Assembly: GCF_000024365.1 (NCBI RefSeq)
Contig: NC_013235.1
Location: 124,001 to 188,000, forward strand
DNA: 64,000 bases
DNA from: Nakamurella multipartita DSM 44233
GTDB lineage: Bacteria > Actinomycetota > Actinomycetes > Mycobacteriales > Nakamurellaceae
Reading direction: 5' to 3'
Shown: positions 46,202 through 53,039 of the stretch, piece by piece
Layout of the letters: every line of letters begins with the position of its first letter
Numbering within the stretch: the stretch's first letter is position 1
Program-made: the position numbers and the translations under genes
Notes under the pieces: generated by a model
The model's input: only the letters and a program-made list of their open reading frames with translations
What the model was told of the DNA's origin: nothing
Databases searched by the model: none

Positions 46202-46553
46202 GCGTTTCCCGAACTGGGTCTACGGCCGGGGCGCCGATCCCGACCCCCGGTTCAGCCTGGCCAACGAACGAACCTTTCTGGCCTGGATCCGGACTTCGCT
46301 GGCGCTGATCGCCGGCGGCATCGCGGTCCACGCCTTCCACCTGCAGGTCCCCGACGAGCTGGGCACGGTCGCCGCCATCGCGCTGGTGGGTCTGGGCATC
46401 GCCGCGGCCGTCTCCGGCTGGCTGGGGTGGATGCGGACCGAACGTTCCCTGCGGGAGGGCACGCCGATGCACGGCGCCGGGCTGGCCACCGGGATGACCG
46501 TGGTCTTCCTGCTGGTCGTGATCCTGTTGGCGGTCGGGATCTTCGTCCTGTGA
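46191..46553 (+). CDS. DUF202 (YidH-like) membrane protein
   Basis: A 120-residue protein with the DUF202 signature FSLANERTFLAWIRTSLALI, followed by three membrane helices. Function unknown. It overlaps the 3' end of cobIJ by 11 bp, so is made from the cobalamin operon transcript. Confidence 0.88.
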   Translation: MAGKRFPNWVYGRGADPDPRFSLANERTFLAWIRTSLALIAGGIAVHAFHLQVPDELGTVAAIALVGLGIAAAVSGWLGWMRTERSLREGTPMHGAGLATGMTVVFLLVVILLAVGIFVL

Positions 46554-46578
46554 CCGGGCCCGGGTGGTCGGTGCGCCG

Positions 46579-46914
46579 ATGAGCACGCCCGAGCTGTTCG
46601 ACCGGGGCCTGCAGCCGGAACGGACGCTGCTGGCCTGGCGGCGCACGTGTTTGGCCCTGGCCGCGGCGATGGCGGTCGTGATCAAGTTGCTGGCCTTCGA
46701 GTCGGACACCGCGACGGTCCTGCTCGCGGTGGTCGGGTTGGCCGTGCCGGCCGTCGCCTGGTTGCTGGCCGCGGGTCGCTACCGCCGGTCGCATCGCCGG
46801 TTGACCCGCGCCGACCGCGACCCCGAACTGCCGGCCGGTGGGTCGGCCACCGCGGTCGCGGCGTTGGCCGCGGTGCTGTTCGGGGGGCTGGCGCTGATGC
46901 TGGTGCTGCGCTGA
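46579..46914 (+). CDS. second DUF202 membrane protein
   Basis: A 111-residue protein with LQPERTLLAWRRTCLALAAA, the shorter DUF202 variant, and three hydrophobic helices ending GGLALMLVLR. It follows the first DUF202 gene by 25 bp. Paired DUF202 genes are common in actinobacteria and may form a heteromeric membrane complex. Role unknown. Confidence 0.85.
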   Translation: MSTPELFDRGLQPERTLLAWRRTCLALAAAMAVVIKLLAFESDTATVLLAVVGLAVPAVAWLLAAGRYRRSHRRLTRADRDPELPAGGSATAVAALAAVLFGGLALMLVLR

Positions 46915-47107
46915 TTGCTCGGCGTCCAGCCCGCCCACCAGGACGGAAGCGTTCGATTGCCCGAAGGTCTGCCCTTTGGGCGGCGACCACCGGCCCCGCG
47001 AGGTCGACACTGAAGCCGGGACCACTTCGCTGATGCGGTGGGCCGGTCGGTGATTGCGGGGTGCGCATGAGGGTCCGCTGTGTGGTGCCGACCGCCGTCC
47101 TCGGCCG

Positions 47108-47971
47108 ATGACCGCGCGGCGGGTCCATCGGCAGCATGGCGACTCCACCGAGGACGTCGGGCCATCGCCCGGGTCTGTGGCGAGACCCGGAACCCGGGCC
47201 GATTCCCTTCCGGCGCTGCAACGACTGGCCGGCAACGCGGCCGTCCGCTCCTTGCTCACCGGCGCCGGCCGGCCCGGCGTTCGTACCTCCGTGCCCGGTC
47301 TGCCACCCGTCCAACGGACCCCGGCGGGTGGCCCCAATCCGCTCCCGGCCGCACCGACGCTGACCGAGGGGCAATACGCGGCCTGGCTTCGTCGGCATCC
47401 CCGGTACGAGCCCCGAGTCGGCGGCACCTGGGAGCCGGACTTCCTGGTCAAGCGCTACACCCCGGCGTGGTTTGCCGCGCAGGGCTACGTGTTCGGGCTT
47501 CGGCTCGGACCATTCGGGAACGTCGACATCGATGTGTGGATCGACGATCGGGGCGCGGGCCGGGAGTACCGGGTGATTCGCTGGACGGACGGTGCCGGAT
47601 CGGCCGGATCGGGCCCGGACCCCGGGGGTGCGGACAAGGACCATCCCAAGCCCGGCGATCAGGAGAGCAAGCTCAGCGATCGGGAGAAGGGCACCGATCT
47701 GCCGGTCTCGATCGATCCGAACGCCGATTACGACAAGCTGTTCGGCCGACCGGTCGGCCGGACGGAGAACATCGACGCGGCCTTCGGCGAGGGCACCATG
47801 GTGCTGCACGAGGACGGATCCCTGGTCCTGCATCTGAAGGAGGGCGGGCAGTACGTCTTCCGACCAGTACCCGGTGGTCGGTACGTCGTCTACGACCCGA
47901 AGGGTCGCCGGCTCTCGCAGGTGTACACCCTTCCGGCCAGTGACGTCCCCGACGTCGACGACGATCTGTAG
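47108..47971 (+). CDS. LQRLAGNAAV-motif protein, possible eCIS/DUF4157-associated
   Basis: A 287-residue protein. Near the N-terminus is LPALQRLAGNAAVRSLL, followed at about residue 77 by PVQRTPAGG. This is the helix found at the start of many actinobacterial proteins tied to extracellular contractile injection systems and DUF4157 proteins. The middle (TLTEGQYAAWLRRHPRYEP) and the beta-rich C-terminus (HEDGSLVLHLKEGGQYVFRP) match no toxin I know. No signal peptide. The start is uncertain (GTG 47054 also possible). No injection-system structural genes are in the window. It is convergent with cobM. Confidence 0.6.
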   Translation: MTARRVHRQHGDSTEDVGPSPGSVARPGTRADSLPALQRLAGNAAVRSLLTGAGRPGVRTSVPGLPPVQRTPAGGPNPLPAAPTLTEGQYAAWLRRHPRYEPRVGGTWEPDFLVKRYTPAWFAAQGYVFGLRLGPFGNVDIDVWIDDRGAGREYRVIRWTDGAGSAGSGPDPGGADKDHPKPGDQESKLSDREKGTDLPVSIDPNADYDKLFGRPVGRTENIDAAFGEGTMVLHEDGSLVLHLKEGGQYVFRPVPGGRYVVYDPKGRRLSQVYTLPASDVPDVDDDL

Positions 47972-47982
47972 CGGGGTCGCGG

Positions 47983-48744
47983 TCAGGTCCGGTCGCGGCA
48001 CCGCTCGGCCGAGTACAGGTGCGACTCGATCGGGTCCGGCCCGGCCGCGGGACCGGCCAGGGCCGGCCCGACCATGATCACCGCCGCCTGCCGCAGGCCC
48101 GCCGCCTCCACGAGATCGGCGATGCCGGCGAGGGTATCGCGCAGCACCAGCTCGTCGGCCTGGGTCGCCCGGGAGACGACGGCGGCGGGGCAGTCGGCGC
48201 CGTAGAACGGGATCAGCCGTCGCACGAGCTCCCGGGTGCGGGTGATGGCCAGGTGCAGCACCAGCGTCGAGCCGGTGGCGGCGAAGCGTTCCAGCTCCTC
48301 GGTAGCGGGCATCGGGGTGGATCGGGCCTGGGTGCGGGTCAGCACCACCGACTGGGTCACCCCGGGCACGGTCAGCTCCCGGCCGAGCAACGCGGCGGCG
48401 GCCGCGTAGGCCGGCACCCCGGGGGTGACGTCCCAGGGCACGCCGGCCGCGTCCAGGCGCCGGGTCTGCTCGTGCAGCGCCGAGTACACCGAGGGATCGC
48501 CGGAACACAGCCGGGCCACGTCGTGCCCGGCCCGATGCGCGGCCACCAGCGCATCGATGATCTCCTCCAGGGTCAGTCCGGCGGTGTCGATCAGCTCCGC
48601 GCCGTCCGGGCAGTGGGCGAGAACGTCAGCGGTGACGTAGGTTCCGGCGTACAGGCAGACGGGCGCGGCGGCCAGCAGCCGGGTCGCCCGCACGGTGAGC
48701 AGATCGGCCGCACCCGGCCCGGCCCCGATGAAGTGCACGGTCAT
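47983..48744 (-). CDS. cobM: precorrin-4 C11-methyltransferase CobM
   Basis: A 253-residue SAM-dependent tetrapyrrole methylase that methylates C11 of precorrin-4. It has MTVHFIGAGPGAADLLTVRA, the CobM-specific VARLCSGDPSVYSALHEQ, and TPGVPAYAAAAALLGRELTVP. The conserved C-terminus includes SHLYSAERCRD. It overlaps the end of cobL by 4 bp, making a two-gene leftward operon. Confidence 0.96.
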   Translation of the reverse strand: MTVHFIGAGPGAADLLTVRATRLLAAAPVCLYAGTYVTADVLAHCPDGAELIDTAGLTLEEIIDALVAAHRAGHDVARLCSGDPSVYSALHEQTRRLDAAGVPWDVTPGVPAYAAAAALLGRELTVPGVTQSVVLTRTQARSTPMPATEELERFAATGSTLVLHLAITRTRELVRRLIPFYGADCPAAVVSRATQADELVLRDTLAGIADLVEAAGLRQAAVIMVGPALAGPAAGPDPIESHLYSAERCRDRT

Positions 48745-50072
48745 CCGGTCGACTCCTTGGTCACGGCCCACTGCACGATCGGCCGGGCCGGCGCCCAGCC
48801 GCGGAACGAGCCCAGCGGCTCCACGCGCTCCACCGACAGCCGGATCAGCTCGCCGCCGACCCGTGCGTGCCAGTCGACCAGGAGCCGTTCGGTCTCCAGC
48901 GTCACCCCGTGCACCACCAGGCGTCCACCGGAACCCAAGACTGCCCAACAGGAGTCGAGCAGTCCAGGGACGGTGGCGCCGCCGCCGACGAACACCGCGT
49001 CCGGGGCAGGCAGGTCGGCCAGGGCGGCCGGAGCCGCTCCGGTGACCACCACGAGCCCGGGCACCCCCAGCGCCGCGGCGTTGCCGCCGATCCGGGCCGC
49101 GCGGGCCGGGTCCCGTTCGATCGCCACGGCCCGGCAGCGCGGGTCGACCCGGGACCACTCGATCGCCACCGACCCGGCCCCGGCGCCGACATCCCAGAGC
49201 AACTGACCGGGAGCCGGAGCCAACCGGGCCAGGGCCGATGCGCGGGCGTCCCGCTTGGTCAGCTGCCCGTCGTGATCGAACGCGTCGTCCGGCAGGCCAC
49301 CGACGAGCGGCCGGGGTGGGGTGCCCGGGACGGCCACGCAGTCGATCGCCAGGATGTTCAGGCGGCTCACCGGGCCGCGAAAGTCGCTGGCGATCAGGTC
49401 GATTCGGCTCTGCTGCGGGCTGCCCAGGTCGCCCAGGACGGTCAGCCGGGACGGGCCGAAACCGGCCTCGGTGAGCAGCGCGGCGACCGCGGCCGGGGTG
49501 CGCTCGTCCGCGGAGAGTGCCAGCACCCGCCGGCCGGGCGAGAGCACCCGGCGCAGGGTGGCCAGATCCCGGCCGACCAGGCTGACCACGTCGACACCGG
49601 CCAACGGCCAGCGCATCTCGGCCGCCGCCAGCGAGACCGAGGACACCGCCGGGTGAATCCGTACCCGCGCCGCGCCCAGCAGCTCGACCAGGGTGCCGCC
49701 GATGCCGGACAGCAACGGATCACCGGAGGCGAGCACCGCGACCGGACCGGCCGGCGAATCGGACGAGTCGAGCAGGTCCAGGAGTCCGGCACGCAGCGGC
49801 GTGGGCAGGTGCAATCGCCGTTGGCCGGGCTGCTCGGGCAGCAGCGCCAGCTGGCGCGCGCCGCCGATCACCACCGCGGCCCGGGTCAGCACCGCGCGGC
49901 TGTGGGGGGACAACCCGTCCCATCCGTCGGCGCCGAGCCCGACCACATCCACCCCGACATCCTTGACATCCAGACCGACATCCACGGCGACATCCATGCC
50001 GCCGTCGATGGTGCACGCGTCGGACCGGGGTGAGGTGGTCCGGGGTGAGGTGGTCGGGAGTGGGATGGTCAC
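48741..50072 (-). CDS. cobL: precorrin-6Y C5,15-methyltransferase (decarboxylating) CobL
   Basis: A CbiE-CbiT fusion of up to 443 residues. The N-terminal tetrapyrrole methylase begins DVVGLGADGWDGLSPHSRAV and contains VLASGDPLLSGIGG. The C-terminal SAM methyltransferase/decarboxylase starts about residue 245 with FDHDGQLTKRDARASALARL and has DVGAGAGSVAIEW. The first ~38 residues are a repetitive extension (TTSPRTTSPR, then alternating Val-Asp) encoded by short direct repeats, so the true start may be ATG 49997 or later. It is divergent from the riboswitch-led chelatase operon. Confidence 0.94.
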   Translation of the reverse strand: MTIPLPTTSPRTTSPRSDACTIDGGMDVAVDVGLDVKDVGVDVVGLGADGWDGLSPHSRAVLTRAAVVIGGARQLALLPEQPGQRRLHLPTPLRAGLLDLLDSSDSPAGPVAVLASGDPLLSGIGGTLVELLGAARVRIHPAVSSVSLAAAEMRWPLAGVDVVSLVGRDLATLRRVLSPGRRVLALSADERTPAAVAALLTEAGFGPSRLTVLGDLGSPQQSRIDLIASDFRGPVSRLNILAIDCVAVPGTPPRPLVGGLPDDAFDHDGQLTKRDARASALARLAPAPGQLLWDVGAGAGSVAIEWSRVDPRCRAVAIERDPARAARIGGNAAALGVPGLVVVTGAAPAALADLPAPDAVFVGGGATVPGLLDSCWAVLGSGGRLVVHGVTLETERLLVDWHARVGGELIRLSVERVEPLGSFRGWAPARPIVQWAVTKESTG

Positions 50073-50129
50073 CGCCAGATTATTGGCGACCGGCGGGCAG
50101 GGCCAGGACGCCGTCCGGCCGAGGCGCGC

Positions 50130-50250
50130 CGCTGTGCCATCATCGGGGGCGACGGTCGGGGATGGAATCCGGTGCGAATCCGGAGCGGTCCCGCCACTGT
50201 GACCAGGCTGAATCGGCGTCGAGCCGAGCCGGCCCGGGAGTCAGGACTTT
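50130..50250 (+). promoter_or_regulatory. cobalamin riboswitch
   Basis: The conserved core is clear: GGTGCGAATCCGGAGCGGTC then CCGCCACTGTGACC (50171-50204), and the B12-box-like GGGAGTCAGGAC (50236-50247). It lies upstream of the chelatase fusion/cobO/cobBC/cobA operon and should reduce its expression when adenosylcobalamin is abundant. A 7-bp hairpin (CGCGACC/GGTCGCG, 50262-50283) directly after the core is a candidate expression platform. Confidence 0.9.
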
Positions 50251-50339
50251 CGCCGCCGTCTCGCGACCGCCCCCGTGGTCGCGGACAGGCAGGCGCGGGC
50301 GTGGACACCCGCACGAGTCGAGAGGCGGCCGCTGCCGCG

Positions 50340-52418
50340 ATGCGCACGTTCCCGTTCACCGCCGTCGTCGGCTCCGACGACATGGCCCTCGCGCTGATCC
50401 TGACCACCGTCTCGCCCGAGGTCGGCGGCGTGCTGGTGCGGGGAGAGAAGGGCACCGCCAAGTCGACCATGGTTCGCGCGCTGGCCGGACTGCTGCCCGC
50501 GGTCGACGTCATCGAGGGCTGCCGGTTCTCCTGCGACCCGGCCGACCCCGATCCGGCCTGCCCGGACGGCCCGCATCCGGCCGGTGCCCCGGCCACCACC
50601 CGCCCGGCCAAGCTGGTCGAGCTGCCGGTCGGCGCGACCGAGGACCGGGTGATCGGCTCGCTGCACCTGGAGAAGGCGCTGACCGCCGGGGTCACCGAGT
50701 ACGAGCCCGGCCTGCTGGCCGCCGCCCACCGTGGCCTGCTCTACGTCGACGAGGTCAACCTGCTGCACGACCACCTGGTCGACCTGCTGCTGGACGCCGC
50801 CGCGATGGGCCGCGGCACCGTGGAACGCGAGGGCGTGTCGATCGCCCACGCCGCCCGGTTCGTGCTGGTCGGCACGATGAACCCGGAAGAGGGCGAGCTG
50901 CGCCCGCAGCTGCTGGACCGCTTCGGGCTGACCGTCGAGATCGCCGCCCCGCGGGACCCGGCGGTGCGGGCCGAGGTAGTGCGGCGCCGGCTGGCCTACG
51001 ACGCCGACCCGGACACCGTCGCCGCCCGCTACGCCGACGCCGAGGCGGACCTGGCCCGACGCATCCGGTCCGCCCGGACCGGGTTGCCCACGGTGGTGCT
51101 GGGCGACGGCGCCTTGACCAAGATCGCTCAGGTCTGTGCGTCGTTCGAGGTCGACGGCATGCGCGCCGACCTGGTCACCGCCCGCGCCGCCGTCGCGCAC
51201 GCCGCCTGGCACGGCCGCCGCTACGTCACCCGTGAGGACATCCGGGCCGCCGCCCGGCTGGCCCTGCCGCATCGGCGCCGCCGCAACCCGTTCGACGCGC
51301 CGGGGCTGGACGAGGAGCTGCTCGACCGGATCCTCGGCGACGACGAGCCCGACCCGCCGCCCCCGGGACCGGAGGTCGACCCCAGCCCGCAGGCGCCGGC
51401 CGACGCCGGGTCCGAACCGGCGGACGGCCCCCGCACCGAGGCCGGCTCCGACGCTGACTCCGGCTCGGACTTTGACTCCGGCTCCGACTTGGAACGGGTC
51501 GAGGAACCGGCGACCGCCCAGGCCGCCGACCCGGCAACCGAACCAGACCGGGCCAGCAACCCGACCCCGGCCACCGGCCCGGCCCCCGCCGGAACCGTGT
51601 CCGGCACCGGACAACCGTTCCGGCCCAAGCTGTTCACCGTCGCCGGGGTCGGCGCCGGGGAGCCGGGGCGGCGCTCCCGCGCGATCACCAGCAACGGCCG
51701 GACCGTCGGCGCCACCCCGTTCGTCGGGCGAGGTGGCGCGGTGCACCTGACCGCGACCGTCCGGGCCGCCGCCCCCCATCAGCGTCGCCGCGGCCGCACC
51801 GGGCCGGGCCTGCTGGTCGGCCGGGACGACCTGCGGCTGGCGGTCAAGCAGGGTCGCGAGGCCAACCTGGTGCTGTTCTGCGTCGACGCCTCCGGGTCGA
51901 TGGCCGCCCGCGCCCGGATGGAGGCGGTCAAGGCCGCCGTGCTGTCCCTGCTCACCGACGCCTACCAGCGGCGGGACAAGGTCGGGCTGGTCACCTTCCG
52001 CGGGGGCGCCGCGGACCTGGCGTTGCCGCCGACGTCGTCGGTGGAGGCGGCCGCGCGGCGGCTGGAAATGCTGCCGGCCGGCGGTCGCACCCCGCTGGCC
52101 GAGGGCCTGCTGTGCGCGGCGCACACCCTGCGGGTGGAGCGGATCCGGGACCCGCGGCGCCGTCCGCTGCTGGTCGTCGTCACCGACGGGCGGGCCACCT
52201 CCGGACCGGATGCGGTGGCCCGGTCCCGCCGGGCAGCCACCGCGCTGGCCGCCGAAGGGATCGCCGCCCTCGTCCTGGACTGCGAGACCGGCCGGTTCCG
52301 GATGGGACTGGCCGCGCGGCTGGCCGAGCACCTGCAGGCCGACTACGTGCCGATCACCGACGTCGCGGCCTCCGTGCTGACCACCTCGGTGGCCCGTCAC
52401 CGGGCGCGGGTGGCCTGA
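50340..52418 (+). CDS. chelatase ATPase/vWA fusion (ChlI-ChlD type), partner of CobN
   Basis: A 692-residue protein. The AAA+ ChlI-like module (about 1-340) has Walker A GEKGTAKST, Walker B LLYVDEVNLL and sensor MNPEEGELRPQLLDRFG. An acidic, Pro-rich linker follows (about 340-440), including SDADSGSDFDSGSDLE. The C-terminal vWA domain has MIDAS DASGSMAAR and TDGRATSG. It supplies the ATP-driven I and D subunits for metal insertion. With CobN and no CobS/CobT chelatase genes present, it is most likely the cobaltochelatase motor. The ATG at 50340 is used; GTG 50301 is an in-frame alternative. Confidence 0.92.
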   Translation: MRTFPFTAVVGSDDMALALILTTVSPEVGGVLVRGEKGTAKSTMVRALAGLLPAVDVIEGCRFSCDPADPDPACPDGPHPAGAPATTRPAKLVELPVGATEDRVIGSLHLEKALTAGVTEYEPGLLAAAHRGLLYVDEVNLLHDHLVDLLLDAAAMGRGTVEREGVSIAHAARFVLVGTMNPEEGELRPQLLDRFGLTVEIAAPRDPAVRAEVVRRRLAYDADPDTVAARYADAEADLARRIRSARTGLPTVVLGDGALTKIAQVCASFEVDGMRADLVTARAAVAHAAWHGRRYVTREDIRAAARLALPHRRRRNPFDAPGLDEELLDRILGDDEPDPPPPGPEVDPSPQAPADAGSEPADGPRTEAGSDADSGSDFDSGSDLERVEEPATAQAADPATEPDRASNPTPATGPAPAGTVSGTGQPFRPKLFTVAGVGAGEPGRRSRAITSNGRTVGATPFVGRGGAVHLTATVRAAAPHQRRRGRTGPGLLVGRDDLRLAVKQGREANLVLFCVDASGSMAARARMEAVKAAVLSLLTDAYQRRDKVGLVTFRGGAADLALPPTSSVEAAARRLEMLPAGGRTPLAEGLLCAAHTLRVERIRDPRRRPLLVVVTDGRATSGPDAVARSRRAATALAAEGIAALVLDCETGRFRMGLAARLAEHLQADYVPITDVAASVLTTSVARHRARVA

Positions 52419-53035
52419 TGCCCCAGGCGCAACCGCTCGTCGTGCCGGCCGACGGGCTGACCACCCGGCAGCGGCGCAACCGGGCGCTGCTGATGGTGCA
52501 CACCGGTGACGGCAAGGGAAAGTCGACCGCGGCGTTCGGCATGGCCCTGCGGGCCTGGAACCAGGGCTGGTCGGTCGGGGTGTTCCAGTTCGTCAAGTCG
52601 GCCAAGTGGCGCATCGGCGAGCAATCGGCCCTGGAGGCGCTGGACGGTGTGCACGCGCAGACCGGCGCCGGCGGACCCATCGAGTGGCACAAGATGGGCT
52701 CGGGCTGGTCGTGGCTGCGCCGCGACGCCGACACCGCCGACGACTATGCCGCCGAAGCGGCCGAGGGCTGGGCCGAGATCAAACGCCGGCTGGCCGCCGG
52801 CGCGCACCGGCTGTACGTGCTGGACGAATTCACCTACCCGATGAAGTGGGGCTGGGTCGACGTCGACGACGTGGTGGCGACGCTGGCCGGCCGGGCCGAG
52901 GGCCAGCACGTGGTGATCACCGGCCGGGCCGCGTCGCCCCGGCTGATCGAGGCGGCCGACCTGGTCACCGAGATGACCAAGGTCAAGCACCCGATGGACG
53001 CCGGGCAAAAGGGCCAGCGGGGCATCGAGTGGTGA
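52418..53035 (+). CDS. cobO: corrinoid adenosyltransferase CobO
   Basis: A 205-residue enzyme of the CobO/CobA(Salmonella)/BtuR family that transfers the adenosyl group from ATP to Co(I) corrinoids. It has P-loop VHTGDGKGKSTAAFG, the substrate segment FQFVKSAKWRIGE, and LYVLDEFTYPMKWGW. It starts at ATG overlapping the chelatase stop (TGATG), so is translationally coupled. Confidence 0.96.
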   Translation: MPQAQPLVVPADGLTTRQRRNRALLMVHTGDGKGKSTAAFGMALRAWNQGWSVGVFQFVKSAKWRIGEQSALEALDGVHAQTGAGGPIEWHKMGSGWSWLRRDADTADDYAAEAAEGWAEIKRRLAAGAHRLYVLDEFTYPMKWGWVDVDDVVATLAGRAEGQHVVITGRAASPRLIEAADLVTEMTKVKHPMDAGQKGQRGIEW

Positions 53036-53039
53036 CGCC

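Noticed and set aside
50020-50060. Short direct repeats suggestive of a CRISPR-like array
   Set aside because: Only two 14-16 bp copies with no spacers; better seen as a local duplication in the cobL leader.
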